Shown here piece after piece: positions 39,841-47,928 of a DNA stretch of 64,000 nucleotides (positions are counted from its first letter, which is position 1; each line of letters starts with the position of its first letter). Origin of the DNA: Rhizobium indicum (GTDB lineage: Bacteria > Pseudomonadota > Alphaproteobacteria > Rhizobiales > Rhizobiaceae). The notes beneath the pieces are model-generated. The model did no database searches and was not told where the DNA came from. It saw only the letters and a program-made list of their open reading frames with translations. The stretch lies in NCBI RefSeq assembly GCF_005862305.2, contig NZ_CP054021.1:1178001-1242000 (forward strand), read 5' to 3'. The translations under genes and the position numbers were made by a program.

Positions 39841-40683
39841 ATGTTGATCCGTTACGGCTATGAAATCACGCTGACCTGCCCGCAGCCGACCGCATTGGTA
39901 TGCCTGTTGTCGGTTCATGATGATCGTGCGGCCGACATCAGAATTCCGGAAACGGTCTTCACCACCCCTGATGTTCCAACTTCGACTTATCGCGACCTCT
40001 TCGGTAACCGGTGTCTTCGGCTGGTTGCCCCGGCGGGCGACCTGACCATATGGGGCGATGCGACGATCGAAGACGACGGCGAACCGGACAGGTCGCTGCC
40101 AGGCGCCAGGGAACTCCCGGTTTCGGAGTTGCCGGATGATTGCCTCGTCTACCTGATGGGCAGCCGCTATTGCGAGACGGATCGTCTCAGTCAAATTGCT
40201 TGGGATATGTTCGGCACCGTCTCACCCGGCTGGGGCCGCGTTCAGGCGATCTGCGACTTCGTTCACGGCCATATCCAATTCGACTATCTGCAGGCGCGAT
40301 CGACGCGGACAGCCTTCGAGGCGTTTCACGAACGTGTCGGCGTTTGTCGCGACTTTGCGCATCTCGCGGTGGCGTTGTGCCGGTGCCTCAACATTCCTGC
40401 CCGATATATCAATGGCCATCTCGGCGACATCGGTATTCCCGTCGTCGATCCGATGGACTTCAGCGCCTGGATCGAGGTCTTCCTCGACGGTGCATGGCAT
40501 GCATTCGATCCGCGCAACAACACGCCGCGGATCGGTCGTATCATCGTCGCACGCGGGCGCGACGCCGCCGACATACCGCTCATCAATTCCTTCGGACCGC
40601 ATGTGCTGAAGGCGTTTCGAGTCTGGACCTATGAGGTGACGAACCTGGAGCAGATGCAAAGCGTCGCCGAAGGCGCTGTTTAG
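39841..40683 (+). CDS. Transglutaminase-like protein with altered catalytic residue
   Basis: The protein is 280 aa. An N-terminal beta-rich extension (about 1-110) precedes a transglutaminase core (about 130-240). The nucleophile Cys169 lies in GVCRDFAHLAVALCR and Asp223 in FDPRNN. The expected His of the usual DFHAW or HAW motif is Ser208 (DFSAW), so the triad is incomplete by eye. The family is cytoplasmic, widespread near DUF1488 and rhizobial unknowns, and could be a cysteine peptidase or crosslinker. A long stretch of conserved residues follows (RIGRIIVARGRDAAD). The gene probably shares a transcript with the small genes before it. Confidence 0.8.
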   Translation: MLIRYGYEITLTCPQPTALVCLLSVHDDRAADIRIPETVFTTPDVPTSTYRDLFGNRCLRLVAPAGDLTIWGDATIEDDGEPDRSLPGARELPVSELPDDCLVYLMGSRYCETDRLSQIAWDMFGTVSPGWGRVQAICDFVHGHIQFDYLQARSTRTAFEAFHERVGVCRDFAHLAVALCRCLNIPARYINGHLGDIGIPVVDPMDFSAWIEVFLDGAWHAFDPRNNTPRIGRIIVARGRDAADIPLINSFGPHVLKAFRVWTYEVTNLEQMQSVAEGAV

Positions 40684-40867
40684 AACGAGACCTGGACGGA
40701 TGCGGCAATGTCGGCCTCAGGCTTTGCCGCAGGCGCCAGCTGTCGCAGGATTGCCTCTCCCACACACTTTGGCGCGACGTGCTTTAGAACGGCGGTTGAA
40801 AGATGTCGGCGTCGTGCCATCTTGGGTGTGAGCAGTCATTAGCGGAAGATAAGGAGTTTCGCAGTCC

Positions 40868-41248
40868 ATGTTCGATCATATTTCCATCGGCGTAAAAGAC
40901 CTGGAAAGAGCCCGCCGTTTCTACGATGCGGCGCTGGCGCCGCTCGGATATGAGCGCCTGTCCAATTCCGACACCACGATCGGCTACGGCCCGGACACGG
41001 TCGGGCTCTGGGTGATGCAGGTCGAACAGCCTGTTGTTGCCGACATGCGATCGGGGCTGCATTTCTGCTTCGTCGCGCCTGATGAGGCGGCGGTCGATGC
41101 CTTTCACGCGGCGGCCGTCGCATCCGGCGGCACAGATAATGGTGAACCGGGTGTGCGGCCGGATTATGGGCGCTTCTATTACGCCGCCTTCATCATCGAC
41201 CCAGACGGCTACCGCCTCGAAGCGTATTTTCACAAAGGCGAGCTATAA
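40868..41248 (+). CDS. VOC-family (glyoxalase/bleomycin-resistance) protein
   Basis: The protein is 126 aa. It begins MFDHISIGVKDLERARRFYDAALAPLGYERL, the first beta-alpha-beta unit of a vicinal-oxygen-chelate fold, and ends FIIDPDGYRLEAYFHKG with the typical metal-site Glu. It could bind or modify a small molecule; no substrate can be assigned. Eight bases separate it from the convergent LysR gene. Confidence 0.85.
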   Translation: MFDHISIGVKDLERARRFYDAALAPLGYERLSNSDTTIGYGPDTVGLWVMQVEQPVVADMRSGLHFCFVAPDEAAVDAFHAAAVASGGTDNGEPGVRPDYGRFYYAAFIIDPDGYRLEAYFHKGEL

Positions 41249-41255
41249 CGGACCG

Positions 41256-42218
41256 TCAGGCAGCGGCTCTCGGAATGGATACGCAGCAGCCGGAGGCTTC
41301 GAGCGCTCTATTGGCTACATCGATGAACAGGCGACGGAACCAGCGCGCCCGGCCGTCCGTCTGGTCGACTCGGCGATAAAGCATCGTCACGGGATCGGCC
41401 GGCAGCGAAAGCGGCGGCTCGCAAAGCATCAGCCCATGTAACTGCGCCATGCAGCGACCGATCGATTCCGGCACGGTGGCAATGGCGGGCATCGCCTTCA
41501 GCACCATCGGCAGAGCGGAAAAGCGCGGGACGGTCGCCACCACCTGTCTCACATCGCCGGTGCGGTTCAGCGCCATATCGATACCGGTCGAGGTGTTGCC
41601 TTCGAACGAGACGGTGACATGCGCGACATTGGCGAAATCCTTGAGGCTCAACGGCGCCTTCAGCCCGAGCTGAGCTTCATCGTAGATGCAGATCGAGACT
41701 TGGTCGAACAGCGGCGCGCGAATGTGCCAGGAGGCGGGCTCGTCGTGCATCGCAACGCTGAAATCGAAGACGCCTTCATCCAGCCGGCGTGCGGCATCGC
41801 GCTTTTCGGAAGCGATACCGATCAGCCGGGCGCCGGGTGAAAGCTGGAGAAGACGGGCGGCAAGCGGGCCGAAGAAGGCCGATTCCAGATTGTCGCACAT
41901 GCCGATGCGGAACTCGCCCTGCCAGCTTGCCGGATCGAACTCGGCCTGCGGGCGGATGGCGCGCTCGATGCCCGACAGCGCATCCTCGATCGCCGGGGCG
42001 ATGGACAGGGCGCGCGGCGTCGGCTGCAGGCCGCGGCCGACACGTACGAATAGTTCATCGTCCAGCGCCTCGCGCAGGCGCCGCAAGGCAGCCGACAGAC
42101 CCGGTTGGCCGAGCAGCAGCCGCTCGGCGGCGCGACTGACATTGCGCTCCTGCATCAGCACCGAAAAGGCCAGCAGGAGATTGAGGTCGATCTTGCGAAG
42201 GGTGACATCATTCATCAT
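41256..42218 (-). CDS. LysR-family regulator (NodD-like branch)
   Basis: The protein is 320 aa. The helix-turn-helix is RNVSRAAERLLLGQPGLSAALRRLREALDDELFVRVG, with the NodD/NocR-type short spacing and a RVGRGLQPTPRA wing. The C-terminal domain starts near FRIGMCDNLES. It converges with the VOC gene and is divergent from an MFS pump, starting 123 bases from it, so it probably activates the pump. Confidence 0.88.
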   Translation of the reverse strand: MMNDVTLRKIDLNLLLAFSVLMQERNVSRAAERLLLGQPGLSAALRRLREALDDELFVRVGRGLQPTPRALSIAPAIEDALSGIERAIRPQAEFDPASWQGEFRIGMCDNLESAFFGPLAARLLQLSPGARLIGIASEKRDAARRLDEGVFDFSVAMHDEPASWHIRAPLFDQVSICIYDEAQLGLKAPLSLKDFANVAHVTVSFEGNTSTGIDMALNRTGDVRQVVATVPRFSALPMVLKAMPAIATVPESIGRCMAQLHGLMLCEPPLSLPADPVTMLYRRVDQTDGRARWFRRLFIDVANRALEASGCCVSIPRAAA

Positions 42219-42341
42219 CGTCAGTAATACCTGGCATGGCTACTATCAATTTGCAATAGGAATGGAAGCTGTACATTTTCTCGTTCCCTGCCGCCCGGCA
42301 ACCTCCCCCGATGAGGCGGCAGCAAAAAAGGAACGATTTCG

Positions 42342-43742
42342 ATGACTCTTTCCAAATCGCCAAGCGGAGCGGGGCTGGCATTGCTGCTGCTCTGCGCCGC
42401 CAATTTCCTCGACGCCATGGACGTCTCCACCATCGGCGTTGCCTTACCTGCCATCCAGGCCGAACTCGGCATGGAGGCGACATCGCTGCAATGGGCCGTC
42501 AGCGCCTATGTGCTCGGTTATGGCGGCTTCCTGCTGCTCGGCGGCCGGGTCGCCGATGTCTTCGGCCATCGCCGCGTCTTCCTCTGGTCGCTGGCGATCT
42601 TTGCCGCCGCCAGCATCGCCGGCGGCTTCGTCAACAGCGGCCCGACGCTGATCGCCGCCCGATTGGTCAAGGGCATTGCCGCCGCCTTCACCGCGCCTGC
42701 GGCGCTTGCGCTGCTGCTCTCCGTCTTCGGCGAGGGAACGGCACGGGCAAGGGCGCTCGGGGTCTTCTCCTCCACCGGCGCCGCCGGCTTTGTGCTCGGC
42801 ATGGTGCTCGGTGGTGCTGCGACGATTATCAGCTGGAGGGCGACACTGGTCATGGGCGCGCCCGTCGCCATCCTGACGCTTTTTGTTGCGCCACTGGTGC
42901 TGCCCGCCGACCCGAAAAGGACAGGACCGCGGCCGGCCTTCGACTGGGCCGGCGCGCTAACAATAACCCCCGGGCTGCTGCTCTTCGTCTTCGGCATCAC
43001 CAATGCCGCGGCCGCCGGCTGGCAGGCTTTTGCGACCTGGGGTTCGCTCGTCGCGTCGCTGGCGCTGATCCTGCTCTTCCTCGTGGTCGAAGCGCGCCAT
43101 GCCGATCCAATGGTGCCGCTCGGCATGTTCCGCCGGGCCAAGCTCCGGCATGCCAATGCCATTGCCGCCCTCTTCCAGGGCGCCTATGTCGGCTTCCAGT
43201 TCCTGGCGACGCTCTATTATCAGAACGTCCTCGGCTGGTCGGCCTTCACCACCGGCTTCTGCTTTGCGCTTGGCGGCGTCTTCGTGATGTTCCTGGCGCC
43301 ACGTTTTGCGACGCTCGCGCAAAATCGCGGCGCCACCGGGCTGATGGCGGCGGGTGTCGGCCTGCAGGCGTTCAGCTATATCTTCTGGGTGACCGCACTC
43401 GGACATGTCGACCCGATCCTGCTCGTGCTGTTCTCGCAGATCCCGCTCGGCCTCGGCTACGCCATGACCTACCCCTCGGTACAGGTCGCGGCCCTTTCCG
43501 ACGTGGAGGACGGCAAGTCGGGGCTCGCCTCCGGACTGCTCTTCGCCTCCTTCCAGATCGGCGGCGGCATCGTGCTTGCGGCGGCCTCGGCAGTCTTCGG
43601 CGCCGCACCGCATTTCGGCTGGAACCCCTATGTCGCCGGCATCGCTTTCGTGGCGCTGCTTGCGGTGGCGATTACCCTGCTTGCAGCCGCCGGTCCACGG
43701 ACGTCGGCCGCCCGGAGACCCAGCTATCAGGCGGCGGAATGA
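42342..43742 (+). CDS. MFS drug-efflux-type transporter (DHA2-like)
   Basis: The protein is 466 aa with about 14 hydrophobic helices. The pattern NFLDAMDVSTIGVALPAIQAELGM, WAVSAYVLGYGGFLLLGGRVADVFGHRRVF (motif A) and RLVKGIAAAFTAPAALALLLSVFGEGTARARALGVFSSTGAAGFVLGMVLGG fits the DHA2/EmrB-type efflux family. It probably exports a toxic compound. A divergent LysR gene likely controls it. A hairpin lies ten bases after the stop. Confidence 0.9.
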   Translation: MTLSKSPSGAGLALLLLCAANFLDAMDVSTIGVALPAIQAELGMEATSLQWAVSAYVLGYGGFLLLGGRVADVFGHRRVFLWSLAIFAAASIAGGFVNSGPTLIAARLVKGIAAAFTAPAALALLLSVFGEGTARARALGVFSSTGAAGFVLGMVLGGAATIISWRATLVMGAPVAILTLFVAPLVLPADPKRTGPRPAFDWAGALTITPGLLLFVFGITNAAAAGWQAFATWGSLVASLALILLFLVVEARHADPMVPLGMFRRAKLRHANAIAALFQGAYVGFQFLATLYYQNVLGWSAFTTGFCFALGGVFVMFLAPRFATLAQNRGATGLMAAGVGLQAFSYIFWVTALGHVDPILLVLFSQIPLGLGYAMTYPSVQVAALSDVEDGKSGLASGLLFASFQIGGGIVLAAASAVFGAAPHFGWNPYVAGIAFVALLAVAITLLAAAGPRTSAARRPSYQAAE

Positions 43743-43751
43743 CCGTTATCG

Positions 43752-43775
43752 GCCCGCACCCTGACAGGTGCGGGC
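43752..43775 (+). terminator. Hairpin after MFS gene
   Basis: GCCCGCACC and GGTGCGGGC form a perfect nine-base stem around a six-base loop. No clear T tract follows, so it may be a weak terminator or stabilising hairpin. Confidence 0.5.
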
Positions 43776-43917
43776 TGCTCATGAACCGGAGCGACAGCTG
43801 CAAAGAATCCCGTTGCGTTGCCTGGGTGAAAGGCGCATGGTCGCAACTTCGGCAGCCAGTGTAAGGGCGCTGCCGACTGAGGGTTTTTATACCCTTGCCC
43901 CGATGAAAGGAGGACCG

Positions 43918-44214
43918 ATGTCTTCCACTTTCGAAAAGTCGCATCTGACTTCGTCCGATCTCGACATGCTGCAAGGCGTGCTCGACGATGCCGGCTACGA
44001 CGCCAAAATCCTGATCGGCAACGAACGTGTCTTCAACGTCGCCGCCATACTATTGATCAGACTGTTCGAAGAGGGCGTCACCTCGCCGGCCATGCTCTCA
44101 CAAGCGCTGGAACACCATTTCGGCAAGCTGAAGACGCCGCCGAAACCGGTAACCCCCGTCTTTAACCGATATGCAATACAGGGATTGCCCCGCGAAAGAC
44201 GCGCCGCCGGCTAG
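43918..44214 (+). CDS. Small helical protein, scattered family member 1
   Basis: The start is ATG 43918, behind AAAGGAGGA. The protein is 98 aa. It reads SSTFEKSHLTSSDLDMLQGVLDDAGY and LLIRLFEEGVTSPAMLSQALEHHFG, a predicted helical fold of about 60 residues, then a polar tail. The shape is like the 68-residue proteins at 56132 and 62297. I know no function; such proteins are frequent and conserved in rhizobia. Confidence 0.65.
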   Translation: MSSTFEKSHLTSSDLDMLQGVLDDAGYDAKILIGNERVFNVAAILLIRLFEEGVTSPAMLSQALEHHFGKLKTPPKPVTPVFNRYAIQGLPRERRAAG

Positions 44215-44263
44215 AGCATGATGCCGAAAAGTGTGAGCGGTTTTCGGACGACATCATGCTCTC
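44214..44263. repeat. Inverted repeat with terminator-like shape
   Basis: AGAGCATGATG and CATCATGCTCT flank CCGAAAA and TTTTCGG, forming a long hairpin directly after the small protein gene. It may act as a terminator. Confidence 0.55.
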
Positions 44264-44273
44264 ACTGATGTTC

Positions 44274-44379
44274 TAAAGCGCGTCGCGATCTTTCAGATTC
44301 ACTCCTCGCGCTTTAGGTCTTTGTTTTACGCATGCCGTTAGCGCAAAACCGCTTCACACTTTTGCGCGACATGCTTTAG
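44274..44379. repeat. RIME-type intergenic repeat, copy 3
   Basis: About 106 bases, nearly the same as copies at 6833 and 35293, starting TAAAGCGCGTCGCG and ending GACATGCTTTAG. Confidence 0.8.
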
Positions 44380-44413
44380 CGGCAAGCGAGCCGCCCGGCT
44401 CCGAAGGAATATC

Positions 44414-44749
44414 GTGCGAAAAACCCTCTTGCTTTGTATCTGCGTCGCAGCGGCCGGTTATTTCGGATGGGTGCAATTCGGGGCTTACCAACAACGCGAG
44501 CAGGCTAGAGATCTTGCCGACATCGACAGGGAGCGCCGGGTGGCGCTCCTGGAAATCGATGGCTGCCGGGCAAAAGTGGATCTGCTTCTGTCGATGACAG
44601 ACCGACTGCTCAAGGCCGGCGGCATGCTGGTGCCGCTCGATATCGGAAGGGACATCGAACTCTGTTTGGCCCGCGGCATCATGTCTGCATCAGGCCGCGC
44701 GGAGATGGAAAGAACGAAGCTGATCCGCCTGTTTCCCGTGAATGACTAA
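44414..44749 (+). CDS. Small membrane-anchored hypothetical protein
   Basis: The GTG start at 44414 has GAAGGAA eight bases before it. The protein is 111 aa; the N-terminus (about 4-24) is a transmembrane or signal segment (TLLLCICVAAAGYFGWVQF). The remaining residues are helical and soluble, with two cysteines (GCRAK, ELCLAR). I do not recognise a family. It is flanked by RIME-type repeats on both sides, and its TAA stop is the first codon of the fourth copy. Confidence 0.6.
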   Translation: MRKTLLLCICVAAAGYFGWVQFGAYQQREQARDLADIDRERRVALLEIDGCRAKVDLLLSMTDRLLKAGGMLVPLDIGRDIELCLARGIMSASGRAEMERTKLIRLFPVND

Positions 44750-44842
44750 GCGCGTCGCAAGATTCATCCCTCGCGCTTTAGCCCTGTTGTTTCGCACGCC
44801 GTTATCGCTAAACCGCTGCCCAGTTTTGCGCGGCTCACTTTA
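44747..44842. repeat. Degenerate RIME-type repeat, copy 4
   Basis: The outline of the other copies is kept (TAAGCGCGTCGC, CGCGCTTTAG, TTATCGCTAAACCGCTG) with several small deletions and substitutions. It begins with the stop codon of the preceding gene. Confidence 0.7.
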
Positions 44843-45217
44843 TCCCCTGTGGAAATATGGCTTTCCTGCGGCGGTGGCCTTAATGGCACCTCAATTTTAC
44901 TCTATAAGGAGGGCTCGCTGATTTGGCCGATGCGGCATTTGCGGTGACCGGGTTTCCGGCCCCGCCATTTTCCCGATCGCGAAAGCATGGTGACGTCCCG
45001 TCTCAACGTCGGGTTTGGCTTTCGGTGACCTCTCCGGTCATCCGCCTCCAGACAGCGATGCGGTTTCAGCAGGCATCATTTTCATTCCATCCCTGCGGCC
45101 CGGTGTTGTCGGGTTGCCCCTCATGACGATCCCGCGATCTCCGATCGCGACCGACAAGCGGGGCGAATACCACGCAGGCTGCGGCTTTCAATTTCGATCT
45201 AAAGGGAGATTTTATCG
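44750..45217. other. Intergenic region with repeat remnants
   Basis: After the fourth RIME-type copy there are about 375 bases with no recognisable gene. Short open frames exist on the plus strand but lack coding features. A promoter for the small gene at 45218 is expected near its 3' end. Confidence 0.45.
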
Positions 45218-45361
45218 ATGGCAAAAGGACAGGTAAGAAGCAATCGCGAGGTCCGGAAGCCGAAGAAGGACAAGCAGGCAGCGAAGGTGGAAAGCACATT
45301 CGCCAATCAGATGAAGACGGCGACCAAAACCGCTCCGCAGGGCAGTGCTCCAAAGAAATAG
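45218..45361 (+). CDS. Small basic protein (47 aa)
   Basis: The ORF starts ATGGCAAAAGG behind AAAGGGAG. It encodes MAKGQVRSNREVRKPKKDKQ followed by a helix-like segment and a short tail ending SAPKK. Highly basic short proteins that start MAKGQ are common in Rhizobiales, and no function is known. Confidence 0.65.
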   Translation: MAKGQVRSNREVRKPKKDKQAAKVESTFANQMKTATKTAPQGSAPKK

Positions 45362-45410
45362 AACCTCTTATCGAGCCCCCGCTCCGCCCCCGTGCGCATA
45401 ACAGCGCAAG

Positions 45411-45447
45411 TGATAGCGCGTCTTGTCGGACGCGCCGCGCTCCGGCG
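45411..45447. repeat. Short palindromic repeat (type B, copy 3)
   Basis: The core GCGCGTCTTGTCGGACGCGC resembles the elements at 15332 and 20450. It sits just downstream of the basic small protein gene. Confidence 0.5.
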
Positions 45448-45499
45448 TGACACCATCACCCATTGACATGTTTTCAGAAAAACAGGAATTGCTGTAACC

Positions 45500-45616
45500 A
45501 TGACCACTCTTCATACGATGTACCACTTCGACTATCCGCTCTTCCTCATTCGTTCGGCCGTGGTGATTGCACTCGGCTTTTCGGCGATCGCCGCCTTTCA
45601 CGGCGTCACTCTGTGA
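45500..45616 (+). CDS. Single-pass membrane micropeptide (38 aa)
   Basis: ATG 45500 to TGA 45616 encodes MTTLHTMYHFDYPLFLIRSAV and a hydrophobic helix reaching near the C-terminus (VVIALGFSAIAAF). It lies 38 bases upstream of the desaturase gene on the same strand. It is too short for a family call and has a weak ribosome-binding site, so it may be a real micropeptide or a chance ORF. Confidence 0.4.
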   Translation: MTTLHTMYHFDYPLFLIRSAVVIALGFSAIAAFHGVTL

Positions 45617-45654
45617 TCGAATCTGCGCGCCGCAGCGAGTGCGAGGAAATCCAA

Positions 45655-46731
45655 GTGGCCCCTATGAGTGAGCCCGACGACAACCCAGAGCGATCCGAAA
45701 ACCCGGATCGATCCGCGGAGCAAGCGGCGCTTTTCGCTGAAAAGCGCTGGCTGAAGATCCTTGCCGGATATCGCCAGCCGCGGGCCGGACGCAGCGCCTT
45801 CGAGCTTGCCGTCACCGCCGTCCCCTTCGCGCTGTTCTGGGCTGCCGCATGGGCAGCGGTTCATTACAGCTTCTGGCCCGGCCTGATCCTCGTCCTTCCC
45901 GCCGCCGCTTTCCTGCTCCGGCTGTTCATGATCCAGCATGATTGCGGCCACGGCTCGTTTTTCGCCCGTCGCCGCGTCGACGACTGGGTTGGACGCACGA
46001 TCGGCATCCTGACGCTGACACCTTACGACTATTGGCGCCGCGCGCATGCGGAACACCACGCCTCGGCCGGGAACCTGGACGAGCGCGGCGTTGGCGACAT
46101 CGAAACGCTGACGATCGCCGAATATAACGCGCTGTCGCGCTGGGGCCGGCTCGGCTATCGGCTCTACCGGCACCCGATCGTGATGTTCGGGATCGGACCG
46201 GCATGGCTGTTCCTCTTCAAGCAGCGCCTGCCTTTCGGCATGATGCGCTCCGGCGCCCTGCCCTGGATCTCGACCATGGCGACCAATCTTGCCATCGCAG
46301 TGGTCGCCGCGCTGCTGATCTGGGCGGTCGGGATCGTCCCCTTTTTACTGGTGCATCTTCCGACCGTGCTTCTGGCAGGTGCTGCCGGCGTCTGGTTGTT
46401 CTACGTCCAGCATCAATTCGAGGAAACACATTGGTCGAAGGAGCCGGACTGGCAGTTCCAGCATGCGGCCCTGCACGGTGCCTCGCATTACGACCTGCCG
46501 CCGGTGCTGCGCTGGATCACCGGCAATATCGGCATCCACCACGTGCATCATCTGTCGAGCCGGGTGCCGTATTACCGGCTGCCGGAGGTGCTACGAGATC
46601 ATCCTGAGCTTGCCGATCTGGGCCGCATCACGCTCATGGAAAGCCTGCGTTGCGTCAAGCTGGTGCTGTGGGACGAACAGACGAAACGACTGGTCTCGTT
46701 TCGTGAGGCGGCGCGGCTTGCCGCAGCATGA
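45655..46731 (+). CDS. Membrane fatty acid desaturase
   Basis: A GTG start at 45655 has GAGGAA six bases before it and adds three residues to the ATG at 45664. The three histidine boxes are present: HDCGH (about residue 95), HAEHH (about 131) and HHVHH (about 295). Several transmembrane helices lie between them. The spacing fits acyl-lipid desaturases of the omega-6/delta-12 type. The enzyme introduces a double bond into a membrane lipid acyl chain, usually with ferredoxin as donor. The gene converges with an SDR gene across a strong hairpin. Confidence 0.88.
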   Translation: MAPMSEPDDNPERSENPDRSAEQAALFAEKRWLKILAGYRQPRAGRSAFELAVTAVPFALFWAAAWAAVHYSFWPGLILVLPAAAFLLRLFMIQHDCGHGSFFARRRVDDWVGRTIGILTLTPYDYWRRAHAEHHASAGNLDERGVGDIETLTIAEYNALSRWGRLGYRLYRHPIVMFGIGPAWLFLFKQRLPFGMMRSGALPWISTMATNLAIAVVAALLIWAVGIVPFLLVHLPTVLLAGAAGVWLFYVQHQFEETHWSKEPDWQFQHAALHGASHYDLPPVLRWITGNIGIHHVHHLSSRVPYYRLPEVLRDHPELADLGRITLMESLRCVKLVLWDEQTKRLVSFREAARLAAA

Positions 46732-46743
46732 TGACGGGGCGTT

Positions 46744-46834
46744 AGAGCGGTTTAGCTTTCACGGAAGCGCAGAGCCGCTCTGACCTTTTGCCTGCATCCA
46801 ATTCCAGGGAAAGCCGCCTCCTTCCCTGGAATTG
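46744..46834. repeat. Two adjacent palindromes between convergent genes
   Basis: AGAGCGG with CCGCTCT forms one hairpin near 46744-46782. CAATTCCAGGGAA with its perfect complement forms another at 46799-46834. The second is a 13-base stem and probably terminates the desaturase and the SDR in opposite directions. The second arm also recurs in part near 47810-47865. Confidence 0.6.
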
Positions 46835-46835
46835 T

Positions 46836-47750
46836 TTAGCGGTAGCCTGTCACATCCGCCGGCCTGCCCGGATCCTGCACTTCCACCATGTAGCGCCAGC
46901 AATCCGGCCGCGAACCGTCGATATCGTCGAAGCCATAGGTCTTGGCCACTCCGCCGCTCGACAGCGACTGGCCGTTCCAGCGGGCGCGGTCGGGGTCGGC
47001 GGCTATGGCCGCAACGGCCCGGCCGACGAAGCGCGGGGTTTCGGAAATGGCGAAATGCGGCTGCACCTTCGTCGCCTCGCGCCAGTTCTCCTCGCGAACA
47101 CCATAAGCATCCAGCATCATTTCAGAACGCAGCCAGCCGGGCGTGATCGAAACGGCGGTGGCGCCGTGTTTTTCCAAATCTTGCGCATGTGCCCAGGCCA
47201 TGCGGGTGACGCCTGTCTTGACCAGGTCGTAAAAGGGCGAGAGCCGGTAATGGGTGGCATTGTATTCGGCAGTGCCGTCGGTCATCTCCACCAGCAGCCC
47301 GCCGGGCTGCTCGATCATCAGCGGCAGGGCGTAATGGGCGGTGATCAGATGCGTCTCGATGCCGAGCTGCAGCATGCGCAGGCCCTTGTCCAGCGAATGC
47401 TCCCAGACGGCCTTGTCCCATTCGAACAGCTTCTCACAGCCCCAGATGTCGTTGACCAGAATATCGAGCCGGCCAGCTTCGCCGCGGATGCGGGCGACCA
47501 ACGCCTCGACCTGTTGCTGGACGAGATGGTCCACCTGCACGGCAATGCCCTTGCCGCCGGCTGATGTCACCAGCTCGGCCGTCTCCTCGATCGTCTCCGG
47601 CCTGGCATACTCGGATTGCTGGGCGCGCGTCGTGCGCCCGGTCACGTAGACGGTGGCGCCGGCGGCACCAAGTTCCACCGCGATGCCTCGGCCGGCGCCG
47701 CGCGTAGCACCCGCCACCAAGGCCACTTTCTCCCGCAAGTTCGCTGTCAC
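46836..47750 (-). CDS. Short-chain dehydrogenase/reductase
   Basis: From the GTG at 47750, preceded by GGAGGA, the protein is 304 aa. Rossmann motifs are VAGATRGAGRGIA (TGxxxGxG-like) and a nucleotide site with TGRTTR. The catalytic region is less standard: the usual YxxxK appears as FYDLVKTG with Tyr and Lys in the expected spacing. The CDS extends past the normal SDR end, as in rhizobial homologues of about 300 aa. It diverges from the TetR gene at 47929, which is probably its regulator. Confidence 0.85.
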   Translation of the reverse strand: MTANLREKVALVAGATRGAGRGIAVELGAAGATVYVTGRTTRAQQSEYARPETIEETAELVTSAGGKGIAVQVDHLVQQQVEALVARIRGEAGRLDILVNDIWGCEKLFEWDKAVWEHSLDKGLRMLQLGIETHLITAHYALPLMIEQPGGLLVEMTDGTAEYNATHYRLSPFYDLVKTGVTRMAWAHAQDLEKHGATAVSITPGWLRSEMMLDAYGVREENWREATKVQPHFAISETPRFVGRAVAAIAADPDRARWNGQSLSSGGVAKTYGFDDIDGSRPDCWRYMVEVQDPGRPADVTGYR

Positions 47751-47882
47751 TTCTCCATCCTCCACGCTAGAACGGCCTTCATGCCGTAAGCACCCGGGTT
47801 TAGCTCTTGTTTTTACGCAATTCCGGGCGGAAAACCGCTTCACACTTTTCCTGGAATTGCTCCAGCTGGCACTGCTTGTATA

Positions 47883-47900
47883 TAAACGAATGATCGTTTA
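47883..47900. promoter_or_regulatory. Palindromic TetR-type operator
   Basis: TAAACGA-ATGA-TCGTTTA is a perfect dyad 29 bases upstream of the TetR start in the SDR/TetR divergent region. TetR proteins usually bind such dyads and repress both genes. Confidence 0.6.
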
Positions 47901-47928
47901 CATTCGAAGCGAATGCAAGAGGAATTTC

